A DNA stretch of 64,000 bases from Poriferisodalis sp965208485 (GCF_965208485.1 NZ_OZ242344.1:1302001-1366000); one strand, 5' to 3'; numbered from the stretch's first letter, positions 1-9,115 are shown. Translations and numbers: made by a program. The notes: generated by a model from the sequence alone, not told the origin.

Positions 1-79
1 AGGCACGGCCGCCGAGCTGAAACAGCACCAGGAACTGCTGCTGGCGAGCTATCTGGGCGGCGACGAGCTCGATGAGTGA
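1..79 (+). CDS. ABC transporter ATP-binding protein, LivF/LivG type (C-terminal end only)
   Basis: Only the last 25 codons are in the window, ending at TGA 77-79. The visible tail reads GTAAELKQHQELLLASYLGG and then an acidic DELDE end. A Gly-Thr-Ala-x-Glu-Leu stretch followed by a Ser-Tyr-Leu-Gly end is typical of branched-chain amino acid ABC transporter ATPases of the LivF/LivG type. The ATPase motifs lie upstream of the window, so the substrate cannot be judged. It lies 37 bp before the oxygenase gene on the same strand, so uptake of the substrate of the neighbouring catabolic genes is a reasonable inference. Confidence 0.55.
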   Translation, partial: GTAAELKQHQELLLASYLGGDELDE

Positions 80-116
80 GCCTCGACCTCGCCGCAACCC
101 CTGAGGGCAGACGCAG

Positions 117-1382
117 ATGGATAGCGCGCTGATCGACCGCATCCGCTCGGACATGTCGTATGAGTTCGATCGCACCGGCCCTCCGGAAGGCTTTCCCGCG
201 TTCCACGACATACCTGTCGAGCGGCACATCACCGACGACTTCGCGGCGCTCGAGAACGAGCACATGTGGCCGCGCACGTGGGTGATCGCCGGGCGTGCGG
301 AAGATGTCGCAGCGCCGGGCGACTACTTCGTGTTCAAGGACCTCGGTGTGCCGCTGCTGATCGTGCGCGGCACCGACGGCCAGATCCGCTGCTTCTACAA
401 CACGTGTCAGCACCGGGGTGCACCGGTGGTACGCGATGACCGCGGCAGCTCACGCAGGCTGCGCTGCCAGTACCACTCATGGACCTACGAGATCGACGGC
501 GGCACGCTGGTCTCGCTGCCCGACGAGCGCGACTTCGTCGACCTGGACTGGTCGGCTCGATGCCTGCCGCAGGCGAGCTGCGAGGTCTTCGGCGGCTTCA
601 TCTTCGTGAACCGCGACCTCAGCGCACCGCCGCTGGCGGACTGGATCGGGCCGATCGCAGAGATCTTCGAGCCGTTCGACTGCGAGCTGCTGCGCGAGGT
701 GTACCGCAAGAGCGTGATCGTCCCCTGCAACTGGAAGGTCACCGCCGAGGCGTTCTTGGAGGTGTACCACTTCCGACACATCCACTCCCGCAACGGCGTG
801 TCTGTGCTCGACAACCGCGGTGCTGCGATGGGCCTGTACCCGAACGGCCACAGCCGCATGATCACCCCCTACTCGAAGCAGAACTGCGAGCGGATGGGGA
901 TGGAGGCGTGGGACGACTGGAAGTTTCTGGACCAGGGCCCGTTCGCCACGGCCGAGCGCGTCCCTGCCATGGTCGACTGCACCAGCACGGCCCTCAGCCT
1001 GTTCCCGAACATCATCATCCCGTTCGGGCGCATCGGATTCCCCCTGCTGCTGTTCTGGCCGATGGACAAGCGGACCACCCGGCTCGACTGGATCTACTAC
1101 GCGCCCACGGTCGACGGCACTCACGCCTGGGGCGAGGGCGAACTGCCGCCGCACTGGCAGGAACGCCGCACGGGCTTCGACCAGATCATGGACGAGGACA
1201 TGATGAACATGGCCCCGATGCAGGAGTCGATGGAGTCACCGGCCTTGGGGGGCATTCCCATCAACTACCAAGAACGCCGCATCTGGCACCTGCACGAGCA
1301 GCTCGATCGGGTCATCGGCGCCGAGCGCATCCCCGAGCACCTGCGCATGCAGCCCCTGCTGGGCGATTACATCGAGGGATGA
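117..1382 (+). CDS. Rieske [2Fe-2S] aromatic ring-hydroxylating oxygenase, alpha subunit
   Basis: A 421-residue oxygenase component that would insert O2 into, or demethylate, an aromatic or cyclic substrate using electrons from a separate reductase. The Rieske cluster ligands are visible as C97-x-H99 (in CQHRG) and C117-x2-H120 (in CQYHSW). The mononuclear iron site is seen in the NWK...EVYHFRHIH segment, with H218 and H223 spaced as in the family. The length fits the family. ATG 117 is the first in-frame start. No beta subunit, ferredoxin or reductase gene is adjacent, so partners must be encoded elsewhere. It is convergent with the flavoprotein gene at 1424. Substrate unknown. Confidence 0.9.
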   Translation: MDSALIDRIRSDMSYEFDRTGPPEGFPAFHDIPVERHITDDFAALENEHMWPRTWVIAGRAEDVAAPGDYFVFKDLGVPLLIVRGTDGQIRCFYNTCQHRGAPVVRDDRGSSRRLRCQYHSWTYEIDGGTLVSLPDERDFVDLDWSARCLPQASCEVFGGFIFVNRDLSAPPLADWIGPIAEIFEPFDCELLREVYRKSVIVPCNWKVTAEAFLEVYHFRHIHSRNGVSVLDNRGAAMGLYPNGHSRMITPYSKQNCERMGMEAWDDWKFLDQGPFATAERVPAMVDCTSTALSLFPNIIIPFGRIGFPLLLFWPMDKRTTRLDWIYYAPTVDGTHAWGEGELPPHWQERRTGFDQIMDEDMMNMAPMQESMESPALGGIPINYQERRIWHLHEQLDRVIGAERIPEHLRMQPLLGDYIEG

Positions 1383-1407
1383 GCGGCTACATCGAGGGAT
1401 GAGCGGC
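1368..1407. repeat. 20-bp perfect tandem duplication at the oxygenase stop codon
   Basis: A 20-bp unit beginning TACATCGAGG occurs twice head to tail across the stop codon of the Rieske gene. The first copy encodes the last residues and the TGA. The second repeats the same tail and a second TGA downstream, so the protein is not changed. Confidence 0.85.
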
Positions 1408-1423
1408 GCGGGCGAGCCTCGCT

Positions 1424-3163
1424 CTACCGCCCCGCGGTCACGGTGCGAGCAGCATCGCGGCCGGCGATGAAGCCCGTGGTGATGGCAGGGCCGAGGGTCC
1501 CCCCGGCGCCGCCGTACAGCATCCCGGTCGGTGCGGCCATGGCGTTGCCCGCGGCATACAGCCCGCCGATCACCCCGCCGGCATTGGCCAGCACCCGGCA
1601 CCGCGTGTCGGTCTTGGGGCCGCCATTGGTGCCCAGCGTGCCCAGCTCGATCTCGGTGGCGTAGTAGGGGGCGGTCTCCAGCGGCCCGAGCGTCGCGCCG
1701 ACACCTGCGATGCGCTGATCGCCGTTGAACGTGTCATAGGCGCTGTCGCCGCGACCGAACTCGGTGTCGCGCCCCTGTGCTGCGTCGGCGTTGAAGCGGG
1801 CCACGGTCGCCCCCAACGCCGGCGCCGGAACCCCGATCGCCGCGGCGAGCTCGTCGAGGGTCTCAGCACGGTTCATCCAGTCCGGTGCGTCCGGCCCCGG
1901 CGGCGCGCCGGCGACGTCATAGCTCAGCTTGTGACGGTGATCGAACACGAGCCAGCAGGGCAGATTCGGGTAGGTGAAGCCGGACGGATCGAACGTGTGG
2001 AACGCCCCGCCCATGGCGTTGTAGTTGCCGGCCTCGTTGGTGAACCTGGTGCCGGCGGAGTTCACCATGATCGATCCCGGTCGGGTTCGCTCCAGCAAGA
2101 TCAGCCGCACCCGTGGATGCCCGAAGCTCTCTTCGCCGGGAACCCGCACGACCGGCACCCACCACGCGCTCGACATGTTGCCGAGGCGGGCGCCGGCCTC
2201 CATTGCCATCGTGAGCCCGTCGCCCGTGTTGGTCGGAGCACCGGCGGGCGCCGTCATGGGACCTCGCAGGAAGGCCGCGGTGAGCTCGGGATTCCATTCG
2301 AAACCGCCGGTCGCGATGATCACCGCGCCGGCACTGATCATGCGCCCATCGGCCAGCTCCACGCCGCGGACACTCACCTTGGCGTCACCGTCGCCTGCCC
2401 CGTGCTCGCCCGGCGCCGCGGCGGCACCGTCGGCGCGGCGCCCGGTCGGATCGCCGGCCGGATCCACAGTGATCAGCCGTGCGGCCGGTGCTCCCAGCAT
2501 CGGCTCGACACCTCGGTCGAGGAGGCCTCGCAACAGCGCACCGGTGAGTGCGAGCCCCATGCCGAACTCGCTGCGCTTCGCTCGCGCGACGAGCACATCA
2601 GTCGGCGGCATCTGCGAAGCCCCGCCCAACGGCGTCTCGGTGAGCATGATCGGGTGAGCGCCTCGGTCGTTGCGGACACGCGCTGCCCAGTCTCCGAGCT
2701 CGTTGTAACTGAACAGCCCGTTGTCGAGCGAGCGACCGCCGCCGGGCAGCCCGCCGGGATGCTCAGGGTGGTAGTCGGGGTAGCCCCGAATCAGGTGGAA
2801 GCTGCACGGCGTCCGCTCGGCCAGATAGCGCAGTGCCTCCGGCCCGGTGTCGACGAGTGTCGCCGCCATGTCGGAGTCGATCTTCCCCAGCGACAGCGCT
2901 TCGAGGTAGGCCAGTGCCTGCTCCCGGCTGTCCTCAATGCCGGCGGGGGCCTGCAGGTGGTTCACCGGCATCCAGATGATGCCGCCGCTCATCGCGGTGG
3001 TGCCGCCGATGAGATCCGACTTCTCGACCAGCGCGACCGATGCACCGCTGTCAGCAGCAGCGATGGCCGCCACCAGCCCCGCTGCCCCGCTGCCCAGCAC
3101 CACGACATCGACACCCTGGGTGACGGTGCCGGGCTGACCCTCAATTTCGATGTGATCTGACAT
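1424..3163 (-). CDS. FAD-dependent 3-ketosteroid dehydrogenase-like / fumarate reductase-type flavoprotein
   Basis: A 579-residue flavoprotein of the FAD_binding_2 superfamily. The dinucleotide-binding loop GSGAAG lies at residues 24-29, followed by the acidic strand end VEKSD and GGTTAMSGG, as in KstD-type 3-ketosteroid delta-1-dehydrogenases and related enzymes. The C-terminal segment GTNGGPKTDTRCRV and GLYAAGNAM...YGGAGGT is the usual second FAD-contact region. The ATG at 3163 is chosen because GAGG lies just upstream; a start 18 codons earlier is possible but unlikely. It is divergent from the SDR at 3323 (159 bp apart). It probably removes hydrogens from a ring next to a carbonyl. The exact substrate is unknown. 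Confidence 0.8.
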   Translation of the reverse strand: MSDHIEIEGQPGTVTQGVDVVVLGSGAAGLVAAIAAADSGASVALVEKSDLIGGTTAMSGGIIWMPVNHLQAPAGIEDSREQALAYLEALSLGKIDSDMAATLVDTGPEALRYLAERTPCSFHLIRGYPDYHPEHPGGLPGGGRSLDNGLFSYNELGDWAARVRNDRGAHPIMLTETPLGGASQMPPTDVLVARAKRSEFGMGLALTGALLRGLLDRGVEPMLGAPAARLITVDPAGDPTGRRADGAAAAPGEHGAGDGDAKVSVRGVELADGRMISAGAVIIATGGFEWNPELTAAFLRGPMTAPAGAPTNTGDGLTMAMEAGARLGNMSSAWWVPVVRVPGEESFGHPRVRLILLERTRPGSIMVNSAGTRFTNEAGNYNAMGGAFHTFDPSGFTYPNLPCWLVFDHRHKLSYDVAGAPPGPDAPDWMNRAETLDELAAAIGVPAPALGATVARFNADAAQGRDTEFGRGDSAYDTFNGDQRIAGVGATLGPLETAPYYATEIELGTLGTNGGPKTDTRCRVLANAGGVIGGLYAAGNAMAAPTGMLYGGAGGTLGPAITTGFIAGRDAARTVTAGR

Positions 3164-3310
3164 CGCCTCGTACCCCTCTTGCCGCCCGCAGGTCATGGCT
3201 GTTCGGTGCCTTGCCAAGGCTCGCGTACCGCGTCGCTCGGTGCAGCCGCGTGCGTGGCGATGCTGTCAGGTGAGCATCGACCTCCGTGGCATCGGTGACA
3301 TCGGCACATC

Positions 3311-3316
3311 TAGATT
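3311..3316 (+). promoter_or_regulatory. Candidate -10 box for a leaderless SDR transcript
   Basis: TAGATT lies 6 bp before GTG 3323, the only usable start because the ATG just upstream runs into a stop. A transcript starting about 7 bp after this box would begin at the GTG itself, a leaderless arrangement common in actinobacteria. No Shine-Dalgarno sequence is present. No clear -35 box was recognised. Confidence 0.4.
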
Positions 3317-3322
3317 CATGCC

Positions 3323-4114
3323 GTGAACGAGAACGGCTTGGGCGCCCGGCCCCTTGAAGCACTGATCGATCTGAGCGGCCAGCAGGCGCTCGTCACCGGC
3401 GGGGGAAAGGGAATCGGACAGGCTGTCGCTGCGCGATTCGTCGAAGCCGGTGCCACCGTGACCATCGCCGACCTCGATCCCGATGCCGCCTCCACCGCTG
3501 CGGAGCTTGGTGCAGCATTCGCACACTGCGACATCACCGACCCCGATGACGTCTCCGCCGCATTGGACGTGGCGGGAGCGGCTGGCGGCGGGCCCGACGG
3601 CACTATCGACATCCTGGTGAACAACGCCGGCATCTACCCCACGACGGGCTCGATGCTCGAAGCGACCGACGAGTTCGTCGCCCGGATGCTCGACGTCAAC
3701 GTCCGGGCTCAGTTCAGCACCGCCAGGGAGGCCGCCAAGCGAATGCCCGACGGCGGTTGCATCATCAACATGGCCTCCATTGCGGCGATCGGCGGCGGTG
3801 CGAAGATTTCTGCCTACAGCGCCTCCAAGGCAGCCGTCGTCGCACTGACACGGGCATTCGCGAACGAACTCGGTCCCCGGGGCATCCGGGTGAACGCGAT
3901 CGCGCCAGGTGTCATCGACACACCGGGCGTTCGAGCTGAGACCGCCGAACTGCTCGCCAGCGGACTCGACATCGACGCGGTGATCGCCGCAAATCCGCTG
4001 CGGACCGCCGGAGATCCGGATCACATCGCCCGCGCCGCGCTCTTTCTCGCGAGCGAGCTGGCCTGCTTCGTGAACGGGCACCTGCTCGTCGTGGACGGGG
4101 GTTCACGGGCATGA
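3323..4114 (+). CDS. Short-chain dehydrogenase/reductase (SDR)
   Basis: A 263-residue classical SDR that oxidises an alcohol or reduces a ketone with NAD(P). The cofactor motif TGGGKGIG is at residues 25-32, NNAG follows mid-protein, and the catalytic Y165-x3-K169 sits in YSASK. The C-terminal FVNGHLLVVDGGSRA is the usual SDR ending. D48 and D50 at the end of the second strand (ADLDPD) favour NAD. The start is GTG 3323. Its stop overlaps the SnoaL-like gene by 4 bp (ATGA), so the two are translationally coupled. Confidence 0.88.
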   Translation: MNENGLGARPLEALIDLSGQQALVTGGGKGIGQAVAARFVEAGATVTIADLDPDAASTAAELGAAFAHCDITDPDDVSAALDVAGAAGGGPDGTIDILVNNAGIYPTTGSMLEATDEFVARMLDVNVRAQFSTAREAAKRMPDGGCIINMASIAAIGGGAKISAYSASKAAVVALTRAFANELGPRGIRVNAIAPGVIDTPGVRAETAELLASGLDIDAVIAANPLRTAGDPDHIARAALFLASELACFVNGHLLVVDGGSRA

Positions 4115-4635
4115 CGCCCACGACCGATGCCGGCAGCCCAGAGGCTGCGGCGCGGCGGCAGATCCACGATGCGCTGCTGTCGTACTGCCGCGGCATCGAC
4201 CGGCTGCGGCCGGAAATCATCTCCGCCGCGTTCCATCCGGGCGCGATGCTGCACGACTACGGCGCCGAGCCCATGAGCATCGAGCAGTTCGCTGAGCACG
4301 CTCCTGGCACGCTCAAGCGGAAATTCGCCGCGACCCAGCACCGGATCGCCAACACGACCATCGAACTCGACAGCTCAGACTCCGATGAGGAACGCGGCGC
4401 CACCGTCGAGAGCTACGTGCTCGCCTACCACTGGGAAGCAACCGCAGACGTCGGCCGTCTGCACACCTTCAACGGTCGCTACATCGACCGCTTCGCCGAA
4501 CGCGACGGGCGCTGGAAGATCGTTCAGCGTCATCTGCGGGTCGACTGGAGCAAGGTGGAGTCGGTCGAGGCCACGATGGGCGACCGCTGGGTGCCGAGCG
4601 GGCGGGGCAACGATCCAGACCCGCTGTGGGGCTGA
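4111..4635 (+). CDS. SnoaL-like / NTF2-fold protein
   Basis: A 174-residue protein of the SnoaL_4 type (NTF2-like alpha+beta barrel). Typical marks are YCRGIDRLRPE near the N-terminus, where the D may act as general acid/base, then FHPGAMLHDYG, and a C-terminal RYIDRFAERDGRWKIVQR strand pair. Relatives are dehydratases, isomerases or hydrolases of small cyclic substrates, or have no known activity. The 4-bp overlap with the preceding SDR suggests the same pathway step. The same SDR-SnoaL arrangement recurs at 9983-11313. Confidence 0.75.
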   Translation: MTPTTDAGSPEAAARRQIHDALLSYCRGIDRLRPEIISAAFHPGAMLHDYGAEPMSIEQFAEHAPGTLKRKFAATQHRIANTTIELDSSDSDEERGATVESYVLAYHWEATADVGRLHTFNGRYIDRFAERDGRWKIVQRHLRVDWSKVESVEATMGDRWVPSGRGNDPDPLWG

Positions 4636-4636
4636 G

Positions 4637-4792
4637 CGACGATCACACCGCCGCCCCACCGGCGACCATCACACCGCCGCCCCACCGGCGACCATCGCAC
4701 CGCCGCCCTGCCGACGACCGTCACACCGCCGCCCCACCGGCGACCATCGCACCGCCGCCCTGCCGACGACCGTCACACCGCCGCCCCACCGG
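4637..4792. repeat. Six 26-bp tandem repeats between convergent genes
   Basis: Six head-to-tail 26-bp units lie between the SnoaL-like gene and the second Rieske gene and run into the Rieske 3' end. Units 3-4 and 5-6 are identical 52-bp pairs, so there is a second-order period. Most units hold a short inverted repeat (CGCCG, spacer, CGGCG), so transcripts from either strand could form a row of small hairpins. The last residues of the Rieske protein (GGAAV) are encoded inside the repeat. It may serve as a bidirectional terminator; that is inference. Confidence 0.85.
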
Positions 4793-6188
4793 CGGCGATG
4801 CACTCGCGCACTCGGCGTTGCAGGTGGCGCACACGTGACTCCTGGTAGTTGCCGAGCGTCTGTGTGCCCCGGGCGCTCGCCTTGAAGCCCCGCGTCTGCG
4901 CAGCCATATTGGCCGTGTCCTGGTCGTACACCCGGCCGAGCCCGCCCAGACCGGCTGCCCTCGTGTAGCTGTCGGCGACATCCAGCTCGATGACCTCCGG
5001 CGGCGGCGGTGCATCGCCGTCGGCGGGGCGAGGCCGCATCATCAGCAGCTCGAAATAGCTGAAGTCGACATCGTCGGGGTCCGGCCGGAACCGGTACACC
5101 ATCGGCAACGACAGGCCGGGGAAGAAGAACGCGTTGGGGAACAGGAAGTACTCGATGCTGTCCAGCGTCACCGACTGGCTCAGGGCGGAGAAGTCGTGGC
5201 CGTACCTCGCTCCTAGCTGGGACTTGGTGAGATCGGCGTAGAAGTCACGTGCCCGCTGGCCATCGGGGAGCTCCAGCGGTTCCATGCCGTGGCGGATGTT
5301 GCGCGTCAGGTGCGCCAGCATCTGCTGCTCAGTCCTGGGCACCGGCCGTTCGGGGCCGTCCATGCCGATGGTGTGAATGAAACGGGAGACGTTCGGCTCG
5401 AAGACGTCGTACTGGGTGGTCACCTCGTCGCCGGGCTGGCCGGTGGCGTGGGTTTCGCGCACGTGATAGGCCTCGATGAATGCCTCCGCGGCGGCCTTCC
5501 AGTTGCACGGCAGGCGCTTGCGCAGGTGCGTCTCGACGTAGCGGTTCTCGAGGCTCCATTCGCCGCACACCTCGGCGAAGTGCTCGGGCAGCACGCCCAA
5601 GTACTCCGACAGCGGTCCTGCGCCGCGGTCGAAGTTCACGAACACGAAGCCGCCCCACTCCCCGACCGGCATCTCCACCAGGCCGTGGCTCTGGGCATCC
5701 ACATGGGGGAAGTCCCAGCTCGACGGCACTTCGGTCAGCTCGCCGTCCAGCGACCACGTCCAGCCGTGGAATGGGCACGTGATCTGCTGTGCGAACCCGC
5801 ACGACCCCGCGGGCCGCAGCTGGGTGCCCCGGTGCATGCAGGAGTTGACGTAGGCCTTGATCTGGCCGCTGGGCACACGCACGACCAGCGCCGAGTAGGG
5901 CCCGACGTCGTAGACGCAATAGTCGCCCGGCTCCCGAATGTGGTCGACGTGGCACGCCCACTGCCATGTCTTGCCCCAGACGTGGCGAACTTCCTGCTCG
6001 GCGTAGGCGACACTGAGGTACGGCTCGAAGGACAGGTCCTCGTCGCCGAGAAACACCGGCGACTCCACCAGCAGCGGGTCCGGCGGCCGGATGGGATCAG
6101 CCAGTATCTGCTCCCGCAGCGTCGGGCCGGGACCGCGCGCGGTCCCCGGTGCCGCCGATGTACCGGCTTCCAACGACTCATCGCCCAT
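4773..6188 (-). CDS. Rieske [2Fe-2S] ring-hydroxylating oxygenase, alpha subunit (second paralog)
   Basis: A 471-residue oxygenase alpha subunit. Rieske ligands are C117-x-H119 (CMHRG) and C138-x2-H141 (CPFHGW). The non-heme iron segment is NWKAAAEAF...EAYHVRETH with H242 and H247. It is clearly diverged from the first Rieske protein at 117. ATG 6188 is preferred because an upstream in-frame start would overlap the divergent gene at 6228. The C-terminus runs into the 26-bp repeat array, so its last residues are probably not conserved. Two different oxygenases in 6 kb suggest two hydroxylation or demethylation steps on related intermediates. Confidence 0.88.
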   Translation of the reverse strand: MGDESLEAGTSAAPGTARGPGPTLREQILADPIRPPDPLLVESPVFLGDEDLSFEPYLSVAYAEQEVRHVWGKTWQWACHVDHIREPGDYCVYDVGPYSALVVRVPSGQIKAYVNSCMHRGTQLRPAGSCGFAQQITCPFHGWTWSLDGELTEVPSSWDFPHVDAQSHGLVEMPVGEWGGFVFVNFDRGAGPLSEYLGVLPEHFAEVCGEWSLENRYVETHLRKRLPCNWKAAAEAFIEAYHVRETHATGQPGDEVTTQYDVFEPNVSRFIHTIGMDGPERPVPRTEQQMLAHLTRNIRHGMEPLELPDGQRARDFYADLTKSQLGARYGHDFSALSQSVTLDSIEYFLFPNAFFFPGLSLPMVYRFRPDPDDVDFSYFELLMMRPRPADGDAPPPPEVIELDVADSYTRAAGLGGLGRVYDQDTANMAAQTRGFKASARGTQTLGNYQESRVRHLQRRVRECIAAGGAAV

Positions 6189-6227
6189 GAGGGGGACAGT
6201 AGGCGGTCTGGACGCGAGACTTGAGAG

Positions 6228-7079
6228 GTGAACCGCAGCGCGCATGACCTCGGCCCCGACGATCTCGTCTGGGATCACTTCAGCCGCCCCCGGTTCGACG
6301 ATGTCCCGGCACGGATCCGGGCCGCAGCCGAAGCCGGCTTCGCTGCGGTCGGGCTGTACCTGGGGGCTTGGGAACGACTCCGGACCGATGCGCGCGAGAC
6401 AGCGCGAATCGAGCAGGCACTCGCCGAGACCGGACTGGTGATCGCCAACATCGAGGTTGTGCGGGGCTGGGCGAGCCCGGACCGCGCTAGCGAGGCATGC
6501 ACGGCGCAGGAAGCGCTCGCGTATGAGATGGCGGACCGGTTCGGCTGCCGGTACCTGCAGGCCATCGGCAACTACACCGGCTCAGTCGCCCAGGCCGCAG
6601 CGGGCTTCGCCTCGTTGTGCGACCGGGCCGCCGAGCACAGCCTGCTGGTCGGCCTGGAATGGGTGCCCTCGCTCACCAACATCGAGAGCGCCGCCGTCGC
6701 CGACTCGATCGTCGGCGAGGCCGACCGGGCCAACGGCGGCTTCTGCTTCGATGCCTGGCACCTCACCCGCTCCACCAACGATCTTGACGACCTGCGCCGG
6801 CTCGACGGGACGAAGATCTTCGCGACGCAGTTCAACGACGGGACGATTTCGCCCCAGCATCCCGACTATCTCGAGGACTGCTTGACGAATCGTGTGCCGC
6901 CGGGCCGCGGGGAGTTCGCGCTGGAAGAGATGATCCGCATCCTCGACCGTCTCGGCTCGATCGCACCGATCGGCCTCGAAGTGTGCTCGCAGCAGCTGTG
7001 GGAGGGTCCCGTAGCGACAGCGGCACAACTGGCTGTAGCGGGCATGCGTTCGGTGCTGAGCCAGGCCCGTCCCCGCTGA
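6228..7079 (+). CDS. Sugar phosphate isomerase/epimerase-like TIM barrel protein
   Basis: A 283-residue protein of the xylose isomerase-like TIM barrel (AP endonuclease family 2) fold. Visible family marks are the early AAAEAGFAAVGLYLGAW strand-helix, the metal-site segments GLEWVPS and GFCFDAWHLTR, and a late PIGLEVCS strand. Members isomerise or epimerise sugars, inositols and other polyols using a divalent metal. The start is GTG 6228, only 39 bp from the divergent Rieske gene, so the promoters must overlap. Its role in this cluster is not evident; ring-opening or isomerisation of an oxidised intermediate would fit. Confidence 0.7.
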   Translation: MNRSAHDLGPDDLVWDHFSRPRFDDVPARIRAAAEAGFAAVGLYLGAWERLRTDARETARIEQALAETGLVIANIEVVRGWASPDRASEACTAQEALAYEMADRFGCRYLQAIGNYTGSVAQAAAGFASLCDRAAEHSLLVGLEWVPSLTNIESAAVADSIVGEADRANGGFCFDAWHLTRSTNDLDDLRRLDGTKIFATQFNDGTISPQHPDYLEDCLTNRVPPGRGEFALEEMIRILDRLGSIAPIGLEVCSQQLWEGPVATAAQLAVAGMRSVLSQARPR

Positions 7080-7178
7080 ACGGGACGCCCACGATCTGGG
7101 CCGCTAGTTTCGCTGCCTGATCGGTTTCGGCCGGCCTGTACGCAGCGCATCAGATGGTGCCCATCTGGGAGGGAATCC

Positions 7179-8258
7179 GTGGAACTGCCGGCAACGCCCG
7201 CTGACATCAGTGTCGAGTGGCTGAATGACGCCGTGGGAGGCGACGGCAGCGCCGTCACCGCAGGCCGAGCCGTCGTGGCGGTCGCCACCGATGACATCGG
7301 CGACGGCACCGGGATCTTCGGTGAGATCGCACGCCTGTCGCTGACGCTCGACGACGGTACCGCCACCTCGCTGGTGGTCAAGATGCCGTGCACCGAGCCG
7401 GCAAACCTCCATGTCGCCCAGATGCTGGGCATCTACGAGCGCGAGATGAACATGTTCGAACATGTGCTGGACCGCTCGCCGATGCACGCTCCGGCATGCC
7501 GGCTGGTGGCGCGCGGCGACGACGGTCACTTCGTCCTGCTGCTCGAAGACATGAGCACCGACTGGGAGGTGGGCGACCAGATCATCGGCGCCACGATCCC
7601 CCAGGCTGAGCAGGTCGTCGATGCGCTGGCCGCCTTCCATGCCCACTGGTGGGAAAGCCCCGACCTCGACGACATGACCTGGCTGCCGAAGCCGAACGCG
7701 CCGCAGTACGCCGCCGTGGTACCCGGCCTCTACCGGGCGGGGCTTGGTGGCCTGCAATCGGACTGGGCGGATCGCGTGCCGCCGCAATCGGTCGATGTGG
7801 CGTTGGCCCTCGACCCCCGCTTCGAGGAGATCCTCGAGCGCACGGCCGCCGGCCCGACGACGCTGATCCACACCGACACCCGTCTCGACAACATCTTCTT
7901 CGCGAAGGACGGCAGCGGAGAGGTGGCGTTCATCGACTTCCAGCTGGCGCTGGCCGGGCGCGGCGTCGCCGATGTCGCCTACCTCGTCGGCACCAGCGTG
8001 CCCCACGCCAGCGCTGTGGAGCATTGGGAGGCGCTGCTGCGGCGCTGGCACTCCGGGGTGGCCGAGCGCGGGGTCGTCTACGCGTTCGACGATGCGCTGC
8101 GGGCCTACCGGGAAGCGGCGCTGTACTACCTGTCAGGCGCCATGGCGCTCATCGGCACCTTCGACACCGGCAACGAGCGAGGCGCCAAGTGGGCCGAGGC
8201 GTACGCGACGCGCATTCTGAACCATGTCGTCGACATTGAGGCATCGGCGGTGCTGTAG
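7179..8258 (+). CDS. Aminoglycoside phosphotransferase (APH)-like kinase family protein
   Basis: A 359-residue protein of the APH/choline-kinase-like fold, close in pattern to the ecdysteroid-kinase-like group often found in actinobacterial lipid and steroid catabolic loci. The catalytic loop HTDTRLDN and the metal-binding FIDFQLALAGRGVADVAYL are both present. GTG 7179 follows a good GGGAGGG ribosome site. It likely phosphorylates a small hydroxylated compound. Antibiotic resistance is much less likely given the neighbours. Confidence 0.75.
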   Translation: MELPATPADISVEWLNDAVGGDGSAVTAGRAVVAVATDDIGDGTGIFGEIARLSLTLDDGTATSLVVKMPCTEPANLHVAQMLGIYEREMNMFEHVLDRSPMHAPACRLVARGDDGHFVLLLEDMSTDWEVGDQIIGATIPQAEQVVDALAAFHAHWWESPDLDDMTWLPKPNAPQYAAVVPGLYRAGLGGLQSDWADRVPPQSVDVALALDPRFEEILERTAAGPTTLIHTDTRLDNIFFAKDGSGEVAFIDFQLALAGRGVADVAYLVGTSVPHASAVEHWEALLRRWHSGVAERGVVYAFDDALRAYREAALYYLSGAMALIGTFDTGNERGAKWAEAYATRILNHVVDIEASAVL

Positions 8259-8279
8259 CCGCGGCACCAGCCGCGCCCG

Positions 8280-9104
8280 TCAATACGGCAGCGTGCCGCC
8301 GTCTACCGGGAACATGCAGCCGGTCATGTTGCGGGCTGCGTCGGAGGCAAGATGCACCGCCACCGCCGCGACTTCGGAGACAGTGTTGAGGCGCTTGATG
8401 GCCGATTCCTGTGCGAACGCGTCCAGCAGTGCCTCGTAGCTGCCGAGGCCCATCGCCTCCGCGCTGGCCGGACCGGTGGCGCGCACGATGTCGGTCTCGA
8501 TCAGCCCCGGCAGGATCGCGTTGACCGTGATGCCCAGCGTGCCCACCTCCGCCGCAGCAGCTTTCACCAGGCCGTTGACCGCGTGCTTGGTAGCGGCGTA
8601 TCCCGGGATGCCGGGCTTGCCCAGCTTGCCTTCCACCGACGACGTGACGATCACGCGGCCGGACTGGCGCGGCACCATGTGCTGCAGGGCGCGGCGCATC
8701 CCCCAGAACACGTGATTCAAGTTCCAGTCGACTTCGAGGTTCCACTCCTCGTCGCTCATCTGGAACACCGGTGCGGTCTGCTGCACTCCCCCGCTGTTCA
8801 GGCAGCAGATGTCGAGTTGCCCGAATCTCTCGATCGTGAAGTCGACCAGCCCCTCGACGGTGTCCTGGAGAGCGGCATCCCCGGCGAAGAAGGCGACATC
8901 GGCCTCGGTGACGCCCAGAGCGCTGCACATCTCGTCGATGGCGCGCTGACCCTTGGCGGTGTCGCGCCCGTTGACGACCACCTGAGCACCGTTGGCCAGG
9001 AACGCCTCGGCCATGCCGCGCCCGATGCTGCGAGTGCCGCCGGTGATGCAGGCCACACGTCCCGCCAGCTTGTCTGACCCGTTGGTTGAACCGTCTGCTG
9101 CCAT
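8280..9104 (-). CDS. SDR family oxidoreductase (downstream member of a tandem pair)
   Basis: A 274-residue SDR with the cofactor loop TGGTRSIGRG near residues 21-30, a NSGG variant of the NNAG motif, the SSVEG strand and catalytic YAATK. The C-terminal region FAQESAIKRLNTVSEVA is nearly the same as in the upstream gene at 9116. The two are tandem paralogs, 11 bp apart and on one transcript. A ribosome site (AGGGGG) precedes ATG 9104. NADP or NAD use is uncertain because VNGRD follows the second strand (R often marks NADP). Confidence 0.88.
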   Translation of the reverse strand: MAADGSTNGSDKLAGRVACITGGTRSIGRGMAEAFLANGAQVVVNGRDTAKGQRAIDEMCSALGVTEADVAFFAGDAALQDTVEGLVDFTIERFGQLDICCLNSGGVQQTAPVFQMSDEEWNLEVDWNLNHVFWGMRRALQHMVPRQSGRVIVTSSVEGKLGKPGIPGYAATKHAVNGLVKAAAAEVGTLGITVNAILPGLIETDIVRATGPASAEAMGLGSYEALLDAFAQESAIKRLNTVSEVAAVAVHLASDAARNMTGCMFPVDGGTLPY

Positions 9105-9115
9105 GGGTTAGCCCC

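Noticed and set aside
477..1154. Long open frame on the minus strand within the first Rieske gene
   Set aside because: It overlaps a gene with intact iron-sulphur motifs and has no motif of its own; high-GC DNA often leaves long shadow frames.
1368..1407. 20-bp duplication as an attachment site
   Set aside because: Only a local tandem duplication at a stop codon; no integrase or tRNA is nearby.
4637..4792. Short regular repeats could be a CRISPR array
   Set aside because: The units are directly adjacent without unique spacers and run into coding sequence; no cas genes are near.
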